NCBI GenBank assembly: GCA_964423865.1
Contig: CAYRGN010000001.1
Coordinates: 124,001 to 188,000, forward strand
Source: Leadbetterella sp964423865
GTDB taxonomy: Bacteria; Bacteroidota; Bacteroidia; Cytophagales; Spirosomataceae
Direction of reading: 5' to 3'
Length of the DNA stretch: 64,000 nucleotides
Shown here: positions 50,354-58,609 of the stretch, in pieces
How the letters are laid out: each line of letters begins with the position of its first letter
Numbering within the stretch: the first letter of the stretch is position 1
The notes under the pieces: generated by a model
What the model was told of the DNA's origin: nothing
The model's input: only the letters and a program-made list of their open reading frames with translations
Databases searched by the model: none
Position numbers and translations under genes: made by a program

Positions 50354-51259
50354 ATGAAAAAAATTGCATTTATACTGATGTTCTTAGTGAATATGACGTT
50401 TGCCCAGGAAACTATTTTGCTCTATCCTGAAGGTACACCCGGGTTGAAAGCGACCGGGGTCGTGGAAAAGGCGGTCACCAGCGATGGGGTTACCCGCATA
50501 TCGAATGTCATACAGCCGTCCGTAACTATTTACCGGCCTGAAAATAAAACGACCGACGCGGCCGTAGTGATCTGTCCGGGCGGCGGGTATTCTATACTGG
50601 CTTATGACCACGAAGGTACCGAACTGGCGGAGTGGTTTAATGCGCGGGGCATGACCGCCGTGGTTTTGAAATACCGCCTGCCGGAAAGGGAGAATTTTGA
50701 AAATGTAAGTATCCGTCCGCTTCAGGACGCGCAGGCGGCTATCAGGATGGTGCGAAAAAACGCGCAGAAATACGGATTGGCCCAAGACAAGATCGGGATT
50801 ATGGGCTTTTCGGCGGGCGGACACCTGGCGGCGACCGCGTCTACACTCTTTAAAACCCAGGTGGGAGAAATCACCGATCTATCCGTTTCTGTTCGGCCCG
50901 ACTTCTCCTTGTTGATTTACCCTGTGATCTCATTTGATGACGCCATAACCCATACGGGTTCAAAAGAAAACCTGATTGGAAAAAACCCTTCCAAAGAAGA
51001 CGAAATACGTTTTTCTCCCGAAAAGCAGGTAGGGCCTGACACGCCCCCGGCTTTCCTGGTTTCTACCACAGACGATTGGGTGGTGCCCGAAAACTCCATT
51101 GCCTATTTCCTGGCCTGTAAAAAGAATAAGGTGCCGGTAGAAATGCATATTTATGAAAAAGGAGGACACGGTTACGCACTCAAAGACCGTCAATTGGGGC
51201 CTGTACAATCCTGGCCCGACCGCATGGAAGCCTGGCTCCGGTCAAGAGGCTTGTTATGA
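50354..51259 (+). CDS. Secreted alpha/beta-hydrolase (carbohydrate esterase-like)
   Basis: From MKKIAFILMF the product has 301 residues with signal peptide ending TFAQ. The oxyanion motif is VICPGGGYSILA (HGGG-like) near 71, nucleophile Ser153 in MGFSAGGHLA, Asp240 in STTDDWVVP and His272 in GGHGYAL. It is similar to BD-FAE/acetylxylan-esterase-like enzymes of Bacteroidota (hedged). Its 3' end overlaps the convergent response-regulator gene by 6 bp. Confidence 0.87.
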   Translation: MKKIAFILMFLVNMTFAQETILLYPEGTPGLKATGVVEKAVTSDGVTRISNVIQPSVTIYRPENKTTDAAVVICPGGGYSILAYDHEGTELAEWFNARGMTAVVLKYRLPERENFENVSIRPLQDAQAAIRMVRKNAQKYGLAQDKIGIMGFSAGGHLAATASTLFKTQVGEITDLSVSVRPDFSLLIYPVISFDDAITHTGSKENLIGKNPSKEDEIRFSPEKQVGPDTPPAFLVSTTDDWVVPENSIAYFLACKKNKVPVEMHIYEKGGHGYALKDRQLGPVQSWPDRMEAWLRSRGLL

Positions 51260-51898
51260 TCCGCCCATGGCCAGACTGATGAGTTCGGCCGTGTTTTTTA
51301 CCCCGGTTTTTTTGAGGATACTTGTACGCTGGTTGGCCACGGTATTCGGACTGGTATCAAACCTGCGCGCAATTTCCTGGTTATTCATGCCCTCTTTCAG
51401 GCAATCCAGGATTTGCAGCTCGCGGTGAGTCAGGCGGGCAAGGGGGGAGTGATCTGGAACGGGTTCTGCTTTGAGCCTGATTTTGACCAGGTTTCTGATG
51501 ATCACCGACGATATCCGGGTAGGAAAATAGAGATCTCCTTCCTGTATGGTGCGGATAGCCTGGGTGATTTCTTCATCGTTGCTGTCTTTCAAAAGGAAAC
51601 CGGAAGCCCCGTATTGCACCGCATTAAGAATGTAATCCGTTTTATCGTGCATGGTAAAAATCAGTACCCGGGTCTGGGGGTATTGGGCCGTCACCTGGCG
51701 GGTTACTTCAATTCCGTTTATCTCAGGCATGGTGATATCCAGTAAAACCAGGTCAGGTTGTAAGCGGGCCACGAGGTCAAGGGTTTCGCGGCCATCGGTG
51801 GCCTCACCCACTATTTCTATATCTTTTTCGTCTTCCAGGAGGGCCCTTACGCCTTTCCGGACCATGGAGTGGTCGTCTGCTATCAGTATTTTAATCAT
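51254..51898 (-). CDS. NarL/FixJ-type response regulator
   Basis: A 214-aa regulator: receiver domain with acidic pair DD at 8-9, phosphorylation site Asp54 in LVLLDITMPEING, Lys-type switch near 105, and a LuxR-type helix-turn-helix at about 148-210 (LTHREL...NNQEIARRFDTSPNTVANQRTSILKKTG). It overlaps the sensor kinase gene by 4 bp (ATGA). As the last gene of the nirB-nirD-kinase string it should report nitrite or nitrate to this operon or to cobA-nirC. Confidence 0.92.
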   Translation of the reverse strand: MIKILIADDHSMVRKGVRALLEDEKDIEIVGEATDGRETLDLVARLQPDLVLLDITMPEINGIEVTRQVTAQYPQTRVLIFTMHDKTDYILNAVQYGASGFLLKDSNDEEITQAIRTIQEGDLYFPTRISSVIIRNLVKIRLKAEPVPDHSPLARLTHRELQILDCLKEGMNNQEIARRFDTSPNTVANQRTSILKKTGVKNTAELISLAMGGS

Positions 51899-53301
51899 GG
51901 GTTGAATTTTACGGTGACGGCGGTTCCTTTGCCGGCGGCGGTATCCAGGGAAAACTCGGTTCCCAGGAGACGGGCGCGGGTGCGCATATTGTCAATGCCT
52001 GTACTCTGCCAGCCTTGCTGCCGGTCAGGGGGGAACCCTATGCCGTCGTCTTCAATTTTTAAAACTACTTTGTCGGTTTCAAAGTTCAGGGTGATCGTGA
52101 TGTTTTTGGCTTCGGAATATTTGAGCGCGTTGTTTAGCGCTTCCTGGGCAATGCGGTAGAGGCCGATTTCCCGCGCGGGGGCCAGGCGCATCGGTTCTCC
52201 GGTCACCTCCAGTGTTACGCGGGAGGCCGCACTAAGCGTTACCTGGTCGGTAAGCGCGCGGAGTGCCGCCGCCAGTCCGTAATCTACCAGGGTATCCGGC
52301 ATGACATTGTGGGAAATCTGGCGGGTAGTGCGGATGATTTCCTGGATATAAGCCGATATTTCTTCGGTCTGCTTTTTAAAACGGGGATCTTCCGGGGGGA
52401 GTTTCCGCAGCCGCGCCACCAGCAGATTCAGGCCCGTGAGCATTTGACCTACACCGTCATGCAATTCCGCCGCCAGGCGTATCCTTTCCTTTTCTTGCCC
52501 CTCCATCAGGGCCGCAGCACGTATCTGGTCTTCCATCCGGAGCTGCTGATGCCGGGCCTCATAGAGGTTGATCACCTGCTGCTGCGTCAGGGAGAGATGG
52601 TGGTTGACCTTGTACAGCTGCTGGTTGGCCAGGTAGAGTTCTTTTTTCGAATCAGACAGCTCATGAATGATTTTTCGTGTATACTTCACCACGGGCCGGA
52701 ATACGAACAGAATTTCGAGTAAAAGGGTCAGCAGGGTGACCGAGGCCAGGATGTATTCAATAATTCTCAGGTTTTTGACCCGTTCCCGGCTTTCCCGGTC
52801 AAACCGGAACACAATGGCGTCCATCTGTTGAAGGTACAGGGCTTCGTTTTCCAGGATCTGGCCCATGAGTGCGGGCGAAATTCCCCGGTGAAGTCCCTCT
52901 TCTAAGTGGCGGTAAAGCGAGGTGTACACCGGCTTCAAGCGCTGGAACTTTTCCCTCAGGTCGCGGCTTTTACTAACCAGGTAATTTTCCTCCATTTGCA
53001 GGAATCCTTCTTCCAGCTGGAGCTGGTTAGCGTTCCAGGTTTCCAGGCCTTGCACGAATGCGGTGGAATCGGCCGCGGCGTGGCCACCGTATTGAAGCAG
53101 AGCCAGCTTGGTGAGTTGCTGGCTCCACATTCTTTGTTTTCCGGAAATATTCAATACTCTTCCGTCAGACTCGTGGTACTGAATGGCGCTGTTGATAATG
53201 CCCAGCCCCGTGAAACACAGTATGGCCATGATGCTGAGCGCAGCCAGGTAGTACCGGGTCAGGCGCTCGGCTACCTGTTCGGCAGAGGAGGAGTTTGTCA
53301 T
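51895..53301 (-). CDS. NarX-like sensor histidine kinase
   Basis: A 468-aa kinase with membrane helices at about 18-38 and 182-205. The external part holds NISGKQRMWSQQLTKLAL (51-68), which resembles the P-box of NarX/PilJ-type sensors that binds nitrate or nitrite. The HisKA_3 box has phospho-acceptor His281 in AAELHDGVGQML, and the HATPase domain has ALNNALKYSEA and DDGIGFPP. Its start overlaps the nirD stop by 4 bp. Direct linkage to nirBD supports nitrite sensing, which is inferred. Confidence 0.9.
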   Translation of the reverse strand: MTNSSSAEQVAERLTRYYLAALSIMAILCFTGLGIINSAIQYHESDGRVLNISGKQRMWSQQLTKLALLQYGGHAAADSTAFVQGLETWNANQLQLEEGFLQMEENYLVSKSRDLREKFQRLKPVYTSLYRHLEEGLHRGISPALMGQILENEALYLQQMDAIVFRFDRESRERVKNLRIIEYILASVTLLTLLLEILFVFRPVVKYTRKIIHELSDSKKELYLANQQLYKVNHHLSLTQQQVINLYEARHQQLRMEDQIRAAALMEGQEKERIRLAAELHDGVGQMLTGLNLLVARLRKLPPEDPRFKKQTEEISAYIQEIIRTTRQISHNVMPDTLVDYGLAAALRALTDQVTLSAASRVTLEVTGEPMRLAPAREIGLYRIAQEALNNALKYSEAKNITITLNFETDKVVLKIEDDGIGFPPDRQQGWQSTGIDNMRTRARLLGTEFSLDTAAGKGTAVTVKFNP

Positions 53302-53636
53302 ATTGCTACATACACCATACCCTCCCTGATTTGTACAGGGAAAGTCTCAATACGGTAGTTTTCATCGTTTAAGCAGCTTCCGGTTTTCAATGAGAACGCT
53401 TTTTTGTGAAAAGGACAAGCCACTTTGGGTTCATCGCCCTGGCTTCCTACAATTCCCCTCGACAATATCATTTGCTGGCGATGAGGGCATTGGTTGTTGG
53501 TAGCGAACCATTCGTTCCGGCGCTCAAAGTTAAAAATAGCAATTTGTTTTCCGTCTACCAAAATGCATGCGCCGCTGTTGGCCGGGATGTCTTCTACGCG
53601 GCACGCTTTGTACCACTGGGTTGTCATTGTACTCAT
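53298..53636 (-). CDS. nirD: Nitrite reductase small subunit NirD
   Basis: From MSTMTTQWYK the protein has 112 residues with a Rieske-type fold. The cluster ligands are Cys50 and His52 (CPH) and Cys74 and His77 (CPFH), so unlike many NirD proteins it keeps a full Rieske set. It works with NirB in NADH-dependent reduction of nitrite to ammonia. The gene follows nirB after 72 bp. An earlier ATG at 53672 adds residues not typical of the family. Confidence 0.93.
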   Translation of the reverse strand: MSTMTTQWYKACRVEDIPANSGACILVDGKQIAIFNFERRNEWFATNNQCPHRQQMILSRGIVGSQGDEPKVACPFHKKAFSLKTGSCLNDENYRIETFPVQIREGMVYVAI

Positions 53637-53708
53637 ACGTATTAAGTTTAGCTGAGAATCTTGATTATACACGGGTTTCCGCTTGCGGCGGGCACCCCGT
53701 CAATTCAT

Positions 53709-56225
53709 TTATTTGGCCCATTCTACCGGTTTGACTTGTCCTCTGAATTCTTCGAATTGCACCTGGGGGTCTTTCACGTCAGGGGCGTTCAGGAAATGGC
53801 TGAAGCGTTTACGGATGTGCGGGTTTTCCACCGCCTCTTTCCATTCGCATTGGTAGGCATCGATCAGTTTTTGCATATCGTTTTCCAGTTCTTTTCCTAT
53901 GCCCAGGCTGTCTTCCACCAATACCGCTTTCAGGTAGGCCATTCCGCCTTCCAGTTTATTGAGCCAGGGGGCGGTGCGGGTCAGCGGGTCGGCGGTTTTG
54001 ATATAGAACATGAGGAAGCGGTCAATCAGGCGGAGGCAGCTTTCCTTATCGAGGTCTGTAGCCAGCAACTGGGCATGCTGGGGCTTGGCTCCCCCGTTCC
54101 CGCAGACGTACAGGTTCCATCCTTTTTCTGTAGCGATAATGCCGAAATCTTTGCTTTGGGCCTCGGCGCACTCCCGGATACAGCCCGATACCGCCGATTT
54201 GATCTTGTGGGGAGCTCGTAAACCCTTGTACCGGTTTTCCACTTCAATGGCAAACGACACGGAGTCTTGCACACCGAAGCGGCACCAGCTGGAACCCACG
54301 CAGCTTTTCACCGTTCGGAGCGATTTTCCGTACGCGTGTCCGCTCTCAAAGCCTGCCGCAATCAGCTCTTCCCAGATCAGAGGGAGGTCATTCAGGTGGG
54401 CGCCGAAGAGGTCTATGCGCTGTCCGCCTGTAATTTTACTGTAGAGATTGTATTTTTTGGCTACTTGGCCGATCACAATCAGCTTGTCGGGGGTAATTTC
54501 TCCCCCGGGAATGCGCGGTACCACCGAGTAGGTGCCGCCTTTCTGAATATTGGCGAGGAAGCGGTCGTTGGTATCTTGTATCATGCCCCGGTCGTTTTCC
54601 AGGATATTGTCGTTCCACAAGCTGGCCAGCACAGAGGCCACCACGGGCTTGCAGATTTCGCAGCCGTCTCCTTTTCCCAGGTGGTCCAGCACTTCGGTGT
54701 AGGTGGTGTGTCCCTGGATTTTGATAAGGTCAAAGATTTCCTGGCGGGTGTAATCGAAATGCTCGCAGATCACATTGCGGATGTACACGCCCTCCTGCTT
54801 CAGTACCGCCTGAATCAGGTCTTTGACCATAGGGGTACATCCTCCGCAGCCCGAGCAGGCTTTTGTGGTTTTCTTCAGGGCCTCTACTGTACGGTGGCCT
54901 TCCTTGATTTTTTCACAGAGAAACCCTTTGGAGAGCGCTTCGCAGGAACAGATCAGGGCTTCGTCCGGAAGATTCAGTACATCATCGCCCGCGTCTTCGC
55001 CATTTCCCCGCTTGCCCAAAATCAGGTTTTCCGGATCGGCCGGCAAAGACAGGCCGTTCCGGCAGATCTGGAGGAGTTTATTGTACGGTTCGTTGTCGCC
55101 TACCAGGATTCCCCCCAACAAAGTTTTTCGGTCGTTACTGATATTGATGCGTTTGTATACGCCGGTTAGTTTGTTCTCGTAAATGATGGTGTGGCAGTCG
55201 GGTTCGGCAATAAAGGGGTCGCCAAAGCTGGCCACGTCCACCCCCATTAGTTTGAGGCGGGTCGACATGTCAAAGGGCCGGAAGGTCTTTTGGCGGCCGG
55301 TCAGCTGGTGAACCACCACGTCGGCCATTTCGTAGCCCGGGGCCACCAGGCCGTAGATCATGTTGTGTACGCAGGCGCATTCTCCTATGGCAAAGATGCG
55401 GGAATCGGAGGTCTGGAGGGTGTCATTCACCACAATTCCGCCCCTGGAGTGCACTTCAAGACCGGCTTCGCGGGCCAGTTCGTCCCGGGGTTTGATGCCG
55501 GCAGAGAAGATCAGGAGGTCGGTGTGCAGGCTGGACTGCCCGGAGAACTTCACGCCGGTGATTCGTTCTTCACCCAGTATTTCTTCCGCGCATTTATTCT
55601 TGTGGATCTGTAGTCCGAGGCTTTTGAGTTTGGTTTCCAGGAGTTCAGATCCCGCGTTATCGATCTGCCGGGGCATCAGGCGGGGCGCGAATTCGATAAT
55701 ATGGGTTTGGGAAAGGCCGAGGTCAAGTAGGGCTTTGGCGGCCTCCAGGCCCAGAAGTCCGCCCCCCACCACCGCGCCGCTGCGCGCGTGAGGTACATAC
55801 GCCCTGATCTTGTCAAGGTCTTCCAGGGTGCGGTACACAAACACCCCTTCTTTCTCAATGCCTTTTACCGGGGGAATAAAGGCCGCAGAGCCGGTCGCCA
55901 GCACCAGGTAATCGTACGCGGTACGCCGGCCCTTTTTCGAAACGACCTCCCGGGCTTCCCGGTCAATGGCCACCACCGGATCATCCGTATACAATACAAT
56001 GCCATTTTGTGCGTACCAGTCGGAGGGGGCCATGAGCATATCGTCTGCCGATTTTCCATCGAAATACGAACTGAGATGAACCCGGTCATAGGCTACGCGG
56101 GGCTCTTCTCCGAAAACGGTCAGGCTGATCTCTTCAATTCCCCAGGCCGTGAGTTTTTCACAGAACTTATAACCTACCATTCCATTTCCTATGACCACAA
56201 TTTTTTTGGTGTTAATGATCTTCAT
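53709..56225 (-). CDS. nirB: NADH-dependent nitrite reductase large subunit NirB
   Basis: An 838-aa enzyme in the usual order: FAD/NADH domain (GNGMVGYKFC at 13-22 and VVGGGLLGLEAA near 153), a BFD-like [2Fe-2S] domain (LICSCEAL...CSGCGGC, about 425-465), and the siroheme/4Fe-4S nitrite reductase core. Its cluster ligands are Cys642 and Cys648 (SCVGSSWC) with Cys682 and Cys686 (GCIREC). It reduces nitrite to ammonium with six electrons. It is divergent from cobA, which makes the siroheme precursor. Confidence 0.97.
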   Translation of the reverse strand: MKIINTKKIVVIGNGMVGYKFCEKLTAWGIEEISLTVFGEEPRVAYDRVHLSSYFDGKSADDMLMAPSDWYAQNGIVLYTDDPVVAIDREAREVVSKKGRRTAYDYLVLATGSAAFIPPVKGIEKEGVFVYRTLEDLDKIRAYVPHARSGAVVGGGLLGLEAAKALLDLGLSQTHIIEFAPRLMPRQIDNAGSELLETKLKSLGLQIHKNKCAEEILGEERITGVKFSGQSSLHTDLLIFSAGIKPRDELAREAGLEVHSRGGIVVNDTLQTSDSRIFAIGECACVHNMIYGLVAPGYEMADVVVHQLTGRQKTFRPFDMSTRLKLMGVDVASFGDPFIAEPDCHTIIYENKLTGVYKRINISNDRKTLLGGILVGDNEPYNKLLQICRNGLSLPADPENLILGKRGNGEDAGDDVLNLPDEALICSCEALSKGFLCEKIKEGHRTVEALKKTTKACSGCGGCTPMVKDLIQAVLKQEGVYIRNVICEHFDYTRQEIFDLIKIQGHTTYTEVLDHLGKGDGCEICKPVVASVLASLWNDNILENDRGMIQDTNDRFLANIQKGGTYSVVPRIPGGEITPDKLIVIGQVAKKYNLYSKITGGQRIDLFGAHLNDLPLIWEELIAAGFESGHAYGKSLRTVKSCVGSSWCRFGVQDSVSFAIEVENRYKGLRAPHKIKSAVSGCIRECAEAQSKDFGIIATEKGWNLYVCGNGGAKPQHAQLLATDLDKESCLRLIDRFLMFYIKTADPLTRTAPWLNKLEGGMAYLKAVLVEDSLGIGKELENDMQKLIDAYQCEWKEAVENPHIRKRFSHFLNAPDVKDPQVQFEEFRGQVKPVEWAK

Positions 56226-56467
56226 AGTGTTATTGTACTATTTAAAATGAATAAAATTGAATTATTTTAATATAATATTGTTCTGTAAATTGAAATTTCT
56301 GTTACAAAATTATGTAATATTTTTCAAAATAATAAAATATTATTCTATAAATTTTTATAAATGTAAAATTTAATTCTAAAAATGCTTGCATGTATATAAT
56401 AATTGTTCCTATGTTTGCAATCGAAAATTATATGAATATAAAATACTATATATAGGAAAATAAATAG
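56226..56467. promoter_or_regulatory. AT-rich divergent control region nirB/cobA
   Basis: 242 bp with very few G or C. It contains a strong promoter toward cobA (see next entry) and a TAATTTTG on the minus strand (56305-56312) that may serve nirB, although no TTG is suitably spaced. Binding sites of the NarL-like regulator are expected here; I cannot see a clear inverted heptamer. Confidence 0.6.
56386..56417 (+). promoter_or_regulatory. Bacteroidota-type promoter of cobA-nirC
   Basis: TTG at 56386-56388, spacer 21 nt, TATGTTTG at 56410-56417 (TAnnTTTG). Expected start of transcription near 56424, leaving a leader of about 44 nt. Confidence 0.65.
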
Positions 56468-57250
56468 ATGCAGTATTCACTTAAATCAGCGAAAAAGATG
56501 GCAAGAATTTCATTGGTAGGGGCAGGGCCCGGTGATCCGGAGCTACTCACATTAAAAGGACTGAAAGCGATTCAGCAGGCAGATGTTATTTTGTACGACG
56601 ACCTGGTGAATACCGCCTTGCTGGATTGGGCCAGGCCCGGCAGTATCCGCCAGCATGTAGGCAAAAGAATGGGTAGAATATCTTTTTCCCAGGAAGAAAT
56701 CAATGAACTCATTGTCGATATGGCCCGCAGGCACGGGCACGTGGTTCGCCTGAAAGGCGGAGATGCATTTGTGTTTGGAAGAGGGCATGAAGAATGGGTG
56801 TACGCCGCAAACAGGGGCATAAGCTGTGAAGTTATTCCTGGCGTTTCCAGCTGTATCGCCGCGCCGGCCTCCCAGGGCATCCCCGTGACCCGCCGCGGCG
56901 TAAGCGAAAGTTTCTGGGTAATTGCCGGTACTACCCGCCACGGTACACTTTCTAAAGACCTGCACCTGGCCGCGCGCTCCGAAGCCACCGTGGTGGTAAT
57001 GATGGGCCTGAACAAACTCGAAGAGCTGTGCGGTCTTTACCAAAGCAACGGAAGAGGCGAGATGCCCGTGGCCGTGATTCAAAACGGCACCCGCCCCGAT
57101 GAACGCTACGTGACCGGCACCGTCGATGAGATCGTACAGAAGGTGCAGGAAAATGAACTGGAATCGCCCGCCATCATTGTAGTAGGCAAGGTGGTGGAAC
57201 TTCACCCCGAATATCTTGATCAATACGCATTACAAAACCTAACTTTTTAA
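56468..57250 (+). CDS. cobA: Uroporphyrinogen-III C-methyltransferase (SUMT)
   Basis: A 260-aa SAM-dependent enzyme: VGAGPGDPELLTLKGL at about 18-33, LYDDLVN near 41, RLKGGDAFVFGRGHEE near 95 and EVIPGVSSCIAAPASQGIPVTRRGV near 120, all SUMT signatures. It methylates uroporphyrinogen III at C2 and C7 to precorrin-2 for siroheme, the cofactor of NirB. The protein has only the methyltransferase domain; the dehydrogenase/ferrochelatase of CysG is not in the window. A first ATG at 56468 or an internal one at 56504 (MARISLVG) is possible. Confidence 0.95.
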   Translation: MQYSLKSAKKMARISLVGAGPGDPELLTLKGLKAIQQADVILYDDLVNTALLDWARPGSIRQHVGKRMGRISFSQEEINELIVDMARRHGHVVRLKGGDAFVFGRGHEEWVYAANRGISCEVIPGVSSCIAAPASQGIPVTRRGVSESFWVIAGTTRHGTLSKDLHLAARSEATVVVMMGLNKLEELCGLYQSNGRGEMPVAVIQNGTRPDERYVTGTVDEIVQKVQENELESPAIIVVGKVVELHPEYLDQYALQNLTF

Positions 57251-57261
57251 ATTCTCTTATT

Positions 57262-58074
57262 ATGGATTATGTAACTCCCAAAGAGATAGCGGGAACCATG
57301 TTGGACAACGCTGTGCTCAAAAGCAAACTATCGGTGAAAGACGCCCTGGTGCGGGGAATGCTCTCCGGCGCCTTACTGGCCATTTCGGTGACCCTGGCTT
57401 TTACCGCTTCCGTGCAAACCGGCTTGCCCCTGATCGGGGCCCTGGCGTTTCCCGTAGGGTTCATCATTATCATTCTGTTGGGCCTTGAACTGGTGACCGG
57501 AAGTTTTGCGCTGGTACCCCTGGCGTATTTCGAAGGAAAAATTACAGGAAAAGCGTTACTGAAAAATCTCTCCATAGTGTTTGCTGGAAACCTCCTGGGC
57601 AGCGTACTCTTCGCTTTGCTTTACTGGGCCGCAGTATCCGAATTCGGTACTTCCACCTCCCTCTTACCTGTAGAAGAGATGATCGTAAAAACCGCCGAAA
57701 AGAAAACTCTGGGTTATACCGGCCATGGCGCCGCGGGTTTTCTTACCGCCTTTGTCAAGGCCATCTTATGCAACTGGATGGTGTGTATGGGCGTGGTCAT
57801 GGGGCTTACCTCCCGTTCGGCCGTAGGGAAAATTTTAGCGGCCGGAATTCCCATCTTCATCTTTTTTGCCCTGGGTTATGAACACGCCGTAGTGAATATG
57901 TTCGTGATTCCGGCCGGTATGATGTTGGGCGCAAACGTCTCTTTTTCAGACTGGTGGCTTTGCAATCAACTTATCGTTACCGCGGGAAATATCGTGGGCG
58001 GACTTCTTTTTACCGGTATGGCCGTATATTACACCTTTTCGGGTTCCCGATCAATGCAGGAAACCAAGGCTTAA
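57262..58074 (+). CDS. nirC: Formate/nitrite transporter family channel NirC
   Basis: A 270-aa FNT-family membrane protein with about six helices. The first motif is around LARGMLSGALLAISVTLAF-like segment at 27-45, the central LGLELVTGSFALVPLAYFEGK near 74, and NWMVCMGVVMGLTSRS near 172, which carries the second conserved channel motif. It moves nitrite (or formate) across the inner membrane. Located 11 bp after cobA, so the two form an operon supplying substrate and cofactor to NirBD. Confidence 0.93.
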   Translation: MDYVTPKEIAGTMLDNAVLKSKLSVKDALVRGMLSGALLAISVTLAFTASVQTGLPLIGALAFPVGFIIIILLGLELVTGSFALVPLAYFEGKITGKALLKNLSIVFAGNLLGSVLFALLYWAAVSEFGTSTSLLPVEEMIVKTAEKKTLGYTGHGAAGFLTAFVKAILCNWMVCMGVVMGLTSRSAVGKILAAGIPIFIFFALGYEHAVVNMFVIPAGMMLGANVSFSDWWLCNQLIVTAGNIVGGLLFTGMAVYYTFSGSRSMQETKA

Positions 58075-58105
58075 TTCATTACTCCAATACAAAAATCATA
58101 AAACT

Positions 58106-58480
58106 ATGAAACCTCTGGTTATTATTTTCCTCTTTTGTTTTTCCGCTTCCGTAGCACAGAAAAAGGAAGTGTCTTTTAAGGCCTGGGACGGGGCCGTGAT
58201 TGCTGGCTATATGGACCAGGGCGCTTTTGTGAACTTCACCGGTCCGGGTGTAAAATGGACCCGCAAACCCTGTTCTCTCCTGATTGGCGTGCTACCCTCT
58301 CTTAAAATCAAGGAGGATAAGTCGGCGGTAAAAAATTCGCTTCTGACCCCCACCCTCGGCGCCGGGGTAACCCTGGTGGTCAAAAAGCTGGCCTTGCAGC
58401 TGCCTTTCTATTATATTCCGAAAACTGCCGCGGAAAACGGAAAATGGAAAGCAGGTCTGGGGCTGGGCTATAAATTCTGA
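58106..58480 (+). CDS. Small secreted protein, possible outer-membrane barrel piece
   Basis: A 124-aa protein with signal peptide ending SVAQ. The mature part is beta-rich and ends in aromatic YKF, as outer-membrane proteins do. It follows nirC after 31 bp, probably in the same transcript. I cannot assign a family. Confidence 0.65.
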   Translation: MKPLVIIFLFCFSASVAQKKEVSFKAWDGAVIAGYMDQGAFVNFTGPGVKWTRKPCSLLIGVLPSLKIKEDKSAVKNSLLTPTLGAGVTLVVKKLALQLPFYYIPKTAAENGKWKAGLGLGYKF

Positions 58481-58609
58481 ATCACTATAAAGTGACCAGG
58501 AAACGTATACGGGTTTTACATTGTGAAAATATAATGCTAGTTTAGCAGCCTGTTTTCAACCCGGATGTATATCCGTATCGCTTTGGCGATATGTCTTAGC
58601 CCGTTTCAA

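Noticed and set aside
54267..55169. 300-codon frame antisense to nirB
   Set aside because: nirB has all catalytic motifs over this region; the antisense product has no recognisable motif.
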